Translations under genes and position numbers: made by a program | Shown here: one piece after another, positions 1 to 6,364 of the stretch | How the letters are laid out: every line of letters begins with the position of its first letter | Numbering within the stretch: position 1 is the first letter of the stretch | Origin: Oligoflexia bacterium | Lineage (GTDB): Bacteria; Bdellovibrionota_C; UBA2361; JBGSMV01 | Assembly: GCA_019694515.1 (NCBI GenBank) | Contig: JAIBBU010000032.1 | Span: 1 to 33,735 of the forward strand | Reading direction: 5' to 3' | DNA: 33,735 bases | Notes under the pieces: model-generated | What the model was told of the DNA's origin: nothing | Database searches by the model: none | Seen by the model: only the letters and a program-made list of their open reading frames with translations

Positions 1-54
1 GTTCGAATCCGCCTCTCTCTGGCAATTTTTGCATCAGCAAAAATGCCAAAGATA
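1..54 (-). repeat. tRNA-Ser tail inverted copy plus hairpin (cluster A)
   Basis: Read on the minus strand, the 3' end of tRNA-Ser(CGA) is followed by a hairpin with arms GGCATTTTTGC and GCAAAAATTGCC around positions 20-48. An inverted copy of the tRNA's own T-arm and acceptor tail follows (positions 1-20, GTTCGAATCC then CCTCTCTCT on the plus strand). The copy runs off the left edge, so a further direct copy, as seen at 1733-1865 and 2074-2224, could lie outside the window. The hairpin could serve as a processing or termination signal for the tRNA transcript. Confidence 0.7.
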
Positions 55-141
55 CGGAGAGAGGGGGATTCGAACCCCCGATAGGCTTTCACCTATACTT
101 GATTTCGAATCAAGCGCCTTCAACCACTCGGCCATCTCTCC
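55..141 (-). tRNA. tRNA-Ser(CGA)
   Basis: A class II tRNA of 87 nt on the minus strand. The acceptor arms are GGAGAGA and TCTCTCC with discriminator G73, as expected for serine. The D-arm contains GGCCGAGTGGTTGAAGGC, the anticodon loop reads ATT-CGA-AA (anticodon CGA, reading UCG), there is a long variable arm, and the T-loop is TTCGAAT. CCA is not encoded, so it must be added after transcription. Confidence 0.95.
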
Positions 142-333
142 AACAGGTTGGAACAATTCGGAAATCGTGCAACAACAGGACATTAGGAAACTACACCAAA
201 CTGGGCGCATGGTCTACTTTGGTAGCGTTTTGGCCCAATTGAAACGACAAAAATAAGGAATAGCCTGTAAATTCATTTAGCCTCTATTTTCTATAGTACC
301 CTCTAGCTGATCCAATTTCCAAGGAGACCATAG

Positions 334-1440
334 ATGCAACGCGTTTTATCCCTTCTAATAATTCTACTAATTTCGGCACCTATAAATCTTCTTGGTGAGG
401 ATATTTCCGTCGGCTGCATGTTCGGCCTCACCGGTGACTCTGCCGCTTTCGGCAAAGGGGAGCTCGATGCGGTCACATTGGCAACCGAAGAATGGAATGC
501 CAAGGGCGGCATTAACGGTAAGAAGATCACCCTGGAGGTCGAAGACACCGCCACAACCCAGGCCAAGATCGTCTCGGCCTATAAGAAGCTTACCGAGGTT
601 TCGGGCCATAAATTTATTATGGGGCCAACCTGGCTTGAAACGTATCAGGCCATCATTCCCTTGGCCGAGAAGAAACATGTATTGCTGATCACTCCGAGCG
701 CAGAGGGGCATGCGATCAAACATGCCGATCCGAAATCTCCCTGGGCGCTCTCCACTTATTATTCTTCGGAAGAGGAGATCTCCAGGCTGCTTGGTGCTCT
801 TAAACAGCAGGGAGCTAAGAAGATCGTGGGGCTTTATACTGAGGAGCCTTTCTTTCTGCTTGTCAGGCAGATGGTTGAGGAACAGGCCAAGCGATTAGGA
901 CTTGAGGTCGTGTATAGCGATAATCAAGCCTTTGGATTTACGGGCTTTAGGAACTTGCTGCCTAAGATCAAGCAACTTCAGCCCGATGCTATTCTCGCGA
1001 TGCAGTCCGCCGAGGGCTCGGTGTTGGATCTACTGCAAGCCCGAGCGGAGCAGATGCCTAACGTCACGATCGTCGGGATTCATGATTTTGCAGGGTTCGT
1101 AAATAAGGCGGAGTTTAAGCGTTATCTGGACAAAATTATCTTTTCGAAATTTGTATTGGCGGACCCTTCATTTGCTATCAGGTTTAAGCAGCGCTTTGGT
1201 TATGAACCGATCCTGACGCATTCGAATGCCTACGACACTGCGAACATGGTCTTTACGGCACTTGCTAATGGCAAGGATGATGGAGCATCGATGCGGGAGT
1301 TTTTGCTAAACAGCGAGCTAAAGACCGTCACATTTGGGGCTGTACGTTTCACCCCATCAGGAATGATCAATACCTCGAAGGTGCAGATCCAAAAGATCTC
1401 GGCAGGAACAGAGTCAGTGCTTAGCGCGGTCGCCCAGTGA
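334..1440 (+). CDS. ABC transporter substrate-binding protein (LivK-like, periplasmic binding protein type I)
   Basis: A 368-residue protein with an N-terminal signal peptide (hydrophobic stretch within residues 4-20, ending near INLLG). The mature part matches the branched-chain amino acid or amide binding family: an opening GCMFGLTGDSAAFGKGELDA, then WNAKGGINGKKITLEVED, and a strand-rich second lobe. These proteins bind a small solute in the periplasm and deliver it to a Liv-type ABC permease. A good ribosome site (AAGGAG at 321-326) precedes the ATG by 7 bases and supports this start. No permease or ATPase gene is nearby, so it is an orphan: it may serve a transporter encoded elsewhere or act as a sensor domain. 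The ligand cannot be told from the sequence. It sits among tRNA genes and is probably transcribed alone. Confidence 0.85.
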   Translation: MQRVLSLLIILLISAPINLLGEDISVGCMFGLTGDSAAFGKGELDAVTLATEEWNAKGGINGKKITLEVEDTATTQAKIVSAYKKLTEVSGHKFIMGPTWLETYQAIIPLAEKKHVLLITPSAEGHAIKHADPKSPWALSTYYSSEEEISRLLGALKQQGAKKIVGLYTEEPFFLLVRQMVEEQAKRLGLEVVYSDNQAFGFTGFRNLLPKIKQLQPDAILAMQSAEGSVLDLLQARAEQMPNVTIVGIHDFAGFVNKAEFKRYLDKIIFSKFVLADPSFAIRFKQRFGYEPILTHSNAYDTANMVFTALANGKDDGASMREFLLNSELKTVTFGAVRFTPSGMINTSKVQIQKISAGTESVLSAVAQ

Positions 1441-1531
1441 TGGTGGAGCACGCAATTTAAGAGTGAGTTGCTGTCATTGCTGTGGACGCTACATTTCGCG
1501 GGGACGAAATACCTCCGGGTATGCGCGACTC

Positions 1532-1730
1532 TGTCATTGCGAGCGGAGCGAAGCAAACCCTAACTTTAAGTCGAAATTGACGCCCTATTGAAAAAATCAG
1601 GAAGAGTTTCTACACATTTTCCAGGCGACAGCTGTTGCCTGCGTGCTTGTAAAAAACTTTTGCGATTAACTAGGAGCAAAGCCTCCTTCGACATAATGTT
1701 AGGGATTGCTTCGCTTCGCTCGCAATGACA
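1532..1730. mobile_element. MITE-like element, copy 1 (199 bp, complete)
   Basis: Non-coding element bounded by terminal inverted repeats of about 33 bp. The left end starts TGTCATTGCGAGCGGAGCGA and ends CCCTAAC; the right end is GTTAGGG followed by ATTGCTTCGCTTCGCTCGCA and ATGACA, matching with about two mismatches. Each terminal repeat is itself partly palindromic (ATTGC...GCAAT). The interior encodes nothing recognisable. The same ends recur at 11544-11676, 11788-11971, 20752-20904 and 32145, always between genes. Confidence 0.8.
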
Positions 1731-1732
1731 GG

Positions 1733-1865
1733 GCGGTTTTTGCGCAAGCAAAAATGCAAAAAGTACGGAGAGAGGGGGATTCGAACTTACCAGCTCCCTG
1801 CGGATCGGCGGGTTCGAATCCACCTCTCTCTGGCAGTTTTTGCGCAAGCAGAAATGCAAAAAGTA
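1733..1865 (-). repeat. 100-bp-period tandem repeat of tRNA-Ser(GCT) tail (cluster B)
   Basis: Two direct copies of about 54 bp, 1733-1786 and 1833-1886, lie exactly 100 bp apart. Each holds a hairpin (TTTTTGCGCAAGC...GCAAAAA) and the tRNA 3' tail; the second copy's tail is the real end of tRNA-Ser(GCT). Between them, at 1810-1830, is an inverted tail (GTTCGAATCC ACCTCTCTCT). On the minus strand the order is real tail, hairpin, inverted tail, a segment starting CCGCCG, direct tail, hairpin. Apparent reading frames here are tRNA-derived and not genes. Confidence 0.85.
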
Positions 1866-1956
1866 CGGAGAGAGGGGGATTCGAACCCCCGATACAGCTT
1901 TTGGGCCGTATAACGGTTTAGCAAACCGCCGCCTTCAGCCACTCGGCCATCTCTCC
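1866..1956 (-). tRNA. tRNA-Ser(GCT)
   Basis: A class II tRNA of 91 nt on the minus strand with acceptor arms GGAGAGA and TCTCTCC and discriminator G73. The anticodon stem-loop GGTTTGCTAAACC gives anticodon GCT, which reads AGC and AGU. A long variable arm and T-loop TTCGAAT are present. CCA is not encoded. Its 3' tail is duplicated downstream in cluster B. Confidence 0.95.
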
Positions 1957-2073
1957 TCTTTCAGCTCATCTCATGAGCGGACAGAGGAGATCCAAAAAGG
2001 ATTATCGTCAGTTCCATCTCAGCGCCTGCCTCCATGCTGCTTGGCAACCATGGAGTGGCGCTATAAAACTTGC

Positions 2074-2224
2074 TCGCCTAGCAATTTTCGCGTCAGCGAA
2101 AATGCAAACTATTCTGGCGGAAGGAGAGGGATTCCGTCCCACACTCACTCTGCAGCGGCGGGTTCAAATCCCTCTCCTTTTCGCCTAGCAATTTTCGCGT
2201 CAGCGAAAATGCAAACTATTCTGG
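2074..2224 (-). repeat. 107-bp-period tandem repeat of tRNA-Ser(TGA) tail (cluster C)
   Basis: Two copies of a 61-bp unit that look identical, 2074-2134 and 2181-2241, lie 107 bp apart. Each carries a hairpin (arms GCAATTTTCGC and GCGAAAATGC, loop about 4 nt) followed by the tRNA acceptor and T-arm tail; the right-hand copy runs into the real tRNA. An inverted tail (GTTCAAATCCCTCTCC) lies between them at 2162-2177. On the minus strand the order matches cluster B, again with a CCGCCG start to the segment after the inverted tail. Confidence 0.85.
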
Positions 2225-2311
2225 CGGAAGGAGAGGGATTCGAACCCCCGATAGGCTTTCACCTATTCTGGTTTTCAAGACCAGCGCCATCAACCACTCG
2301 GCCATCCTTCC
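2225..2311 (-). tRNA. tRNA-Ser(TGA)
   Basis: A class II tRNA of 87 nt on the minus strand with acceptor arms GGAAGGA and TCCTTCC and discriminator G73. The anticodon stem-loop CTGGTCTTGAAAACCAG gives anticodon TGA, reading UCA and probably other UCN codons. The variable arm closely resembles that of the CGA tRNA at the left edge. CCA is not encoded. Confidence 0.95.
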
Positions 2312-2464
2312 AAAGTTCCAAGCAGGCGACAAAACAGGCTCTGCCTAATTCCGCGAACGAAACCGGGCAGAGCTCAAAACCTGATTTAGGCTGTAAAAGT
2401 AACTTATAGAGGGTGAGGTTTCAACCGTGCATGGGTCCGATCAAGGGCGTAATCAGGCGATATT

Positions 2465-2493
2465 TTGCTTAAATATCAATAATCTGCTAGGAA
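2465..2493 (+). promoter_or_regulatory. candidate promoter for tRNA-Arg and tadA
   Basis: TTGCTT at 2465-2470 and TAGGAA at 2488-2493 are separated by 17 bp and lie just upstream of the tRNA-Arg 5' end at 2510. The -10 match is weak, so this is a suggestion. The rest of 2312-2509 holds an inverted repeat (GCTCTGCC ... GGCAGAGC, about 2338-2373) and no gene. Confidence 0.35.
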
Positions 2494-2509
2494 AAAAGAC
2501 CTATCGCAC

Positions 2510-2586
2510 GCACCCTTAGCTCAGTTGGATAGAGCGTCTGGCTACGAACCAGAAGGTCGGGAGTTCGAATCTCTCAGGGTGCGCCA
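2510..2586 (+). tRNA. tRNA-Arg(ACG), CCA encoded
   Basis: A standard 74-nt tRNA body plus encoded CCA at 2584-2586. Acceptor arms are GCACCCT and AGGGTGC with discriminator G. The D-arm contains TAGCTCAGTTGGATAGAGC, the anticodon stem-loop CTGGCTACGAACCAG gives anticodon ACG, and the T-loop is TTCGAAT. A34 of this tRNA is the classic substrate of TadA, whose gene starts 215 bp after the CCA. Unlike the serine tRNAs here, CCA is templated. Confidence 0.97.
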
Positions 2587-2785
2587 TTTTGGTTCGAGTT
2601 TATCCTCGGGTGCTATTCGCACCCTGAGAGATTCGAACAGCGACTGCGGAGCAGTCGCAAGCAATAGGGTGAATCTCTCGGCCCAAGCGGAGTCTTGGGC
2701 CATCAGGGTGCGCCATTTTGGTTCGAGTTTATCCTCAGGTGCTATTCGCACCCTGAGAGATTCGAACAGCGACTGCGGAGCAGTC
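2574..2785 (+). repeat. 129-bp-period tandem repeat of tRNA-Arg tail (cluster D)
   Basis: Two 83-bp copies, 2574-2656 and 2703-2785, lie 129 bp apart and differ by one base by eye (CTCGGG against CTCAGG). Each starts in the tRNA tail (TCAGGGTGCGCCA) and ends with a perfect inverted tail, GCACCCTGAGAGATTCGAAC at 2619-2638 and 2748-2767, then a hairpin GACTGC-GGA-GCAGTC. Between the copies, a tail fragment is split by a second hairpin (GGCCCAAG ... CTTGGGCC, 2680-2701). The second copy ends 15 bp before the tadA start codon, so the repeats form most of the tadA leader. Confidence 0.9.
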
Positions 2786-2800
2786 TTTTAAACCTGTGCC

Positions 2801-3283
2801 ATGAAGATATCGGAGGCTGAGCTAAAACGGATGATGGCGGAGGCGTTAGCCGAGGCCAACTGCTCAGCAGCGCTAGGCGAGGTTCCCGTCGGGGCGGTCG
2901 TTGCCCAGAACGTGGGAAACAGGCTACGCATCATCGCCCGCGCCCATAACCGGGTGGAATCGGAGGGCAAGGCCTCGCGCCACGCGGAGATGCTGGCGAT
3001 CGAGCAGGCTTCAGAAGCAGTCGGCGATTGGCGGCTTTCGAATTGTATTCTAGCCGTAACCTTAGAGCCCTGCCCGATGTGTATCGGAGCACTTAGGCTG
3101 GCTCGGGTGCCGCTGATTGTCTTTGGCAGCTCTGATCCGAGAGCTGGGGCCTGCGGTTCGTTATTCGATCTCAGTCAGGATGCCCGGCTTGGCCCGGTGC
3201 CGCGGGTGATCTCGGGGATTATGGAGAAAGAGTGCGGCGAGCTGCTCTCGGGCTTTTTCCAGAAGCGCAGGCAAGCGGCTTAG
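2801..3283 (+). CDS. tadA: tRNA-specific adenosine deaminase TadA
   Basis: A 160-residue cytosolic zinc enzyme of the cytidine/deoxycytidylate deaminase fold. It converts A34 to inosine in tRNA-Arg(ACG) so that the tRNA reads CGU, CGC and CGA. The zinc site is visible: H61-A-E63, with E63 the catalytic proton carrier, and PCPMC with C91 and C94 as ligands. The length is normal for the family. The ATG at 2801 is chosen because the protein then begins with the expected N-terminal helix; no strong ribosome site is present, since the leader is occupied by the tRNA-tail repeats. Its substrate tRNA gene lies directly upstream on the same strand, and a serine tRNA follows 57 bp after the stop codon, so the three may share a transcript processed by tRNA nucleases. 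Confidence 0.93.
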   Translation: MKISEAELKRMMAEALAEANCSAALGEVPVGAVVAQNVGNRLRIIARAHNRVESEGKASRHAEMLAIEQASEAVGDWRLSNCILAVTLEPCPMCIGALRLARVPLIVFGSSDPRAGACGSLFDLSQDARLGPVPRVISGIMEKECGELLSGFFQKRRQAA

Positions 3284-3303
3284 TTAAGGGCGATTGAGGA
3301 TCT

Positions 3304-3340
3304 AAATTGGAGAATTGCGTTGAGCGCACTTTTCCAATTT
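3304..3340 (+). other. inverted repeat abutting tRNA-Ser(GGA)
   Basis: AAATTGGA (3304-3311) and TCCAATTT (3333-3340) form a perfect 8-bp stem with a 21-nt loop that ends exactly at the first base of the tRNA. There is no T run, so it is a weak terminator candidate for tadA; it could instead help define 5' processing of the tRNA. Confidence 0.45.
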
Positions 3341-3430
3341 GGAGAGATGGCCGAGTGGTTGAAGGCGCACGCCTGGAAAGTGTGTATAGGGTCAAAAGCT
3401 CTATCGAGGGTTCGAATCCCTCTCTCTCCG
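3341..3430 (+). tRNA. tRNA-Ser(GGA)
   Basis: A class II tRNA of 90 nt on the plus strand with acceptor arms GGAGAGA and TCTCTCC and discriminator G. The anticodon stem-loop CACGCCTGGAAAGTGTG gives anticodon GGA, reading UCC and UCU. The variable arm is long. CCA is not encoded. Unlike the other tRNAs here it has no tail duplication after it; only a small GC-rich hairpin (GCCGC ... GCGGC, near 3445-3460) follows. Confidence 0.95.
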
Positions 3431-3518
3431 TACGACTTGCTCATGCCGCCGTTTGCGGCAAGACGTTTAGCTCCCGGCATCCTCACTCCACGGAATATAT
3501 TTAACGGCGGCGAATCAG

Positions 3519-4193
3519 ATGAAGCTTCCCAACCCGCACTGGAAAATCGGAACTAAAATTGACTCTCCGGTAAATGAGATGGTCGATATCGATCCTAAAT
3601 CGATGCGTACCGGCGATCTCTATCGGCTGATGATTGGAAGCATCGTGCCGCGTCCGATTGCGCTGGTGAGCACTGCAAGCAAGAGCGGGAAGTTTAACCT
3701 GGCGCCTTTTAGTTTTTTTAACGGAGTTTCGAGCAAGCCCCCCTGTTTAATCTTCTCGGTATCACGCAAGCCCGATGGCACCAAGAAGGATACCCAGATC
3801 AATATCGAGGAAACCGGGCAGTTCGTTGTGAATAGCTCCAATCTGTGGATGGCTGAAGCAGTAGTGCACTGCGGCACGGCCTATCCTTACGGTGTAAGCG
3901 AGTTTGAAGAGATCGGCCTGACTGCCATTCCCTCCGATTCAGTTCAGCCGCCGCGAGTAAAGGAGTCAGCTGTGCAGATGGAATGTGAGCTCTACAACTG
4001 CATCGCGATCGGAAATGGAGGGCCCGGCTCGGCCGCATTGATGATCGGCGAGATCGTTAAGTTACACATTCACAAACCGGCCTATCAGGACGGGAAGATC
4101 GTACTGGAGGAATATAAACCCTTTGGGCGCATTGGCGGGGTTAGTTATACCGGGGTTGAGAGGCTCTTTGATCTGCCGGTGCCGGAAGCCTGA
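3519..4193 (+). CDS. flavin reductase-like domain protein (FMN-binding split barrel)
   Basis: A 224-residue protein of the DIM6/NTAB flavin-reductase-like family. Members bind FMN in a split-barrel dimer, and some reduce flavin with NAD(P)H. Visible features are the N-terminal core SIVPRPIALVSTASKSGKFN, the following NLAPFSFFNGVSSKPP flavin-contact region, and KDTQINIEETGQFVVN, all usual for the family. There is no signal peptide, so it should be cytosolic. The first ATG (3519) adds about 20 residues of no clear match; the ATG at 3579 (MVDIDPKSM) fits the usual family start equally well, and neither has a strong ribosome site. It stands alone between a tRNA gene and the regulator at 4407. The true substrate is unknown, and it may be a flavoprotein oxidoreductase rather than a dedicated flavin reductase. 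Confidence 0.8.
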   Translation: MKLPNPHWKIGTKIDSPVNEMVDIDPKSMRTGDLYRLMIGSIVPRPIALVSTASKSGKFNLAPFSFFNGVSSKPPCLIFSVSRKPDGTKKDTQINIEETGQFVVNSSNLWMAEAVVHCGTAYPYGVSEFEEIGLTAIPSDSVQPPRVKESAVQMECELYNCIAIGNGGPGSAALMIGEIVKLHIHKPAYQDGKIVLEEYKPFGRIGGVSYTGVERLFDLPVPEA

Positions 4194-4231
4194 TCTGCAA
4201 ATTGTTCAGAGCAAAAACTACCTGCGGTAGT

Positions 4232-4252
4232 GTTTCACCTCCCGGGTGAAAC
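4232..4252 (+). terminator. hairpin after flavin-reductase-like gene
   Basis: GTTTCACC and GGTGAAAC form a perfect 8-bp stem with a 5-nt loop, 39 bp after the stop codon of the preceding gene. No T tract follows, so termination is only possible; an operator role for the regulator at 4407 cannot be excluded. Confidence 0.4.
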
Positions 4253-4406
4253 AAAGCCGACTCTAACGGTCCGATACGTACAAGTTTCAAAATTCTCACG
4301 AATTCACCCCCTTTTCTTATAGTTATCAAGAATTTAGCCCAATCAGCCGATGATTTATCAGGGCGCATGAGCCGCGTGGCTCCATTTTTGCGAGGAACCC
4401 GGAGTA

Positions 4407-5777
4407 ATGAGCAAAATTCTAATCGTCGAGGATGCCGATTCTCTGCGCGAGGTTCTAAAGTCGGTGCTTGAAAATGAGGGCTTTCGGGTCGAAGCCTTTC
4501 CCACAGCCGAAGAAGCGTTCGAAGCGCTGAAAGTCCAAGCTTGCGATTGTGTGCTAGCCGATTTCAAACTTCCGGGGAAGAACGGGGTCGAACTTCTGCA
4601 GCAGGTCCGTGAATTCAATACTACGATTCCATACATCATCATGACTGCATTCGGTTCGATTGAGATCGCAGTCGAGGCGATGAAGCATGGTGCAAATGAT
4701 TTTATTACCAAACCATTTGAGCCCCAGGCGCTAAGTTCAATTTTACATCAGGTGATTGAACACCGGCGAATTATCGATCGCACTCTCGGTACTAAGGCGC
4801 GCCGCGAGAGAAGCTTCGTGACGAAGAATCCAGCTACCGAAAAGCTGCTGCACCAGGCTCGCAAAGTCGCCCGGGTTGATAGTTCGGTTGTGATTTTGGG
4901 CGAGAGCGGCACGGGCAAGGAACTTGTCGCACGCTATATCCATGAACATAGCCCCAGAAAGGATCAGCCCTTCATTGCGATAAATTGCGCAGCCATGCCG
5001 CACGAGCTGCTGGAGAGCGAATTTTTCGGATATGAGTCAGGCGCATTTACCGGAGCCACGCAGACGCGTATTGGTATTTTTGAGTTAGCTTCGACCGGCA
5101 CGATCTTTCTGGATGAGGTCGGGGATATGCCGCTGCCGCTGCAGGTAAAACTTCTCCGGGCGCTGCAAGAGGGTGAAATTAAGCGTGTCGGCAGCAATAA
5201 GATCTTGAAAGTAGCCCCGCGAATTATCGCCGCTACCAATCATAACCTAGAGAAGGCACTGGAAGAGGGGCGCATCCGGGAAGATTTCTTCTACCGGCTC
5301 TCGGTGATCACCTTAACCGTGCCGCCCCTGAGGGAGCGCCCGGAGGATATTCCCCTTTTGACCGAATACTTTATCGATTATTTCTGCAACACCACCGGGA
5401 AAACTAAGCTTGAGATCGATGAAACCGCACTTGAGATGATGCGCTACTATGCCTGGCCCGGGAATATCCGGGAGCTTGAGAATGTCGTCGAGCGCGCCGT
5501 GATTCTGGCTGATCGGATCATCGCGCCGGATCATCTGGGGATCAATTTAAGTCTCAATACAGAAGCGCTGAACGATGCTGCGATGTCGCTCACCGAGATC
5601 GCGCAGCGCGCTTCGCGCAAAGCGGAAATTGATCTGATTACCCGGACCTTGGCGCAAACCATGGGGAATAAGACCCGCGCGGCGCAGATTCTTGGCGTGA
5701 GCTATAAGACGCTTCTCAATAAGGTCAAGGAATATAACCTGCGTCCCGATTCAAGCGATCACAACGCTTCAACCTGA
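4407..5777 (+). CDS. sigma-54-dependent response regulator, NtrC/AtoC type
   Basis: A 456-residue regulator with the full three-domain layout. The receiver spans about residues 1-120, with acidic pocket E8/D9, phospho-acceptor D52 in VLADFKLPG and the conserved K in ITKPFE. The AAA+ domain spans about 140-370, with Walker A GESGTGKE, an intact GAFTGA loop that contacts sigma-54, and Walker B GTIFLDEVGDMP. The Fis-type helix-turn-helix at the end contains RAAQILGVSYKTLLNKVKEY. It should activate sigma-54 promoters when phosphorylated. A ribosome site (GGAG about 6 bases before the ATG) supports the start. No partner histidine kinase gene is adjacent, so the signal is unknown. Its 3' end overlaps the convergent engB gene by 19 bp. 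It could act on the pilB or pilA promoters, but nothing shows this directly. Confidence 0.93.
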   Translation: MSKILIVEDADSLREVLKSVLENEGFRVEAFPTAEEAFEALKVQACDCVLADFKLPGKNGVELLQQVREFNTTIPYIIMTAFGSIEIAVEAMKHGANDFITKPFEPQALSSILHQVIEHRRIIDRTLGTKARRERSFVTKNPATEKLLHQARKVARVDSSVVILGESGTGKELVARYIHEHSPRKDQPFIAINCAAMPHELLESEFFGYESGAFTGATQTRIGIFELASTGTIFLDEVGDMPLPLQVKLLRALQEGEIKRVGSNKILKVAPRIIAATNHNLEKALEEGRIREDFFYRLSVITLTVPPLRERPEDIPLLTEYFIDYFCNTTGKTKLEIDETALEMMRYYAWPGNIRELENVVERAVILADRIIAPDHLGINLSLNTEALNDAAMSLTEIAQRASRKAEIDLITRTLAQTMGNKTRAAQILGVSYKTLLNKVKEYNLRPDSSDHNAST

Positions 5778-6364
5778 AGCAGATAGCTCCAGAATTCGGA
5801 GGCTTGATACCCATGCCCCGAAATAATTAGATCCTGGGGCTCGAGTCCGTACCCGGCAGCGACCTTTGTAACCTGCTTTGCGATCTCACTGCGCTTCAAT
5901 TTATCGGCTTTGGTTAAAACAATCAGGGTGCGGAGCCCCCGTTCGTATGCTAATCGTCGCAGCTCCAGCTCCTCCTCCTCGGGCTCGCGGCGGCAGTCAT
6001 TCAGTATGCAGAGCAACGAGTTCTCACGTGCCTGCTGGACGTAGGTGTAGATCAAGCGCTGCAGCTTATCCCGCTCGGTGTGTGCAATCTTGGCGAACCC
6101 GAATCCGGGCAGATCGATTACAACTACGGGACGGGGCTTTTGATTATCGATCTTGAGCTTAACCTCAAAAAGATTAATCTCCTGGGTGCGCCCCGGGGTT
6201 GAACTGACGCGCGCTAAAGCTTTGCGATTGGTAACGCAGTTAATTAGCGACGACTTCCCCACATTGGAGCGGCCCACGAAGGCGATTTGAGATATGGTCT
6301 CGTCAGGCAGCTCGCGCGGATCGGTTAAGCCCTTTAGAAATTCCGCACTAACTACCGTGATCAC
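5759..6364 (-). CDS. engB: ribosome biogenesis GTP-binding protein EngB (YsxC/YihA)
   Basis: A 201-residue GTPase needed for assembly of the large ribosomal subunit. The G motifs appear in order: G1 GRSNVGKSS, G2/switch I region STPGRTQEIN, G3 DLPGFGFA, G4 LTKADK, and G5 near ISGHGY. The length is typical. The start codon is GTG at 6364, preceded by GAAAGAG, and lies inside the end of ccmD (17-bp overlap), so translation is probably coupled to it. It is the last gene of the ccm cluster, an unusual partner for a ribosome factor and probably only operon sharing. The 3' end overlaps the convergent response regulator gene by 19 bp, leaving no room for a separate terminator. Confidence 0.95.
   Translation of the reverse strand: MITVVSAEFLKGLTDPRELPDETISQIAFVGRSNVGKSSLINCVTNRKALARVSSTPGRTQEINLFEVKLKIDNQKPRPVVVIDLPGFGFAKIAHTERDKLQRLIYTYVQQARENSLLCILNDCRREPEEEELELRRLAYERGLRTLIVLTKADKLKRSEIAKQVTKVAAGYGLEPQDLIISGHGYQASEFWSYLLQVEAL

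Noticed and set aside
29..256. Open frames over the tRNA-Ser genes and tails with translations such as ERGGFEPP (29-256, 1706-1921, 1725-1913, 1840-2409)
   Set aside because: They are translations across tRNA T-arms, a known source of false proteins; no ribosome site or family match.
1733..2785. CRISPR array
   Set aside because: Only two copies per cluster, each unit contains tRNA tail sequence, spacings are not spacer-like, and no cas genes are present.
1733..2785. Prophage or integrative element att sites at tRNA ends
   Set aside because: Tail copies lie only about 100-130 bp apart, one of each set is inverted, and no integrase gene is present; a deleted element cannot be fully excluded.
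2525..2791. Open frame over the tRNA-Arg gene and its repeats, both strands
   Set aside because: It runs through the tRNA and two copies of its tail; the repeat structure explains the repeated peptide.
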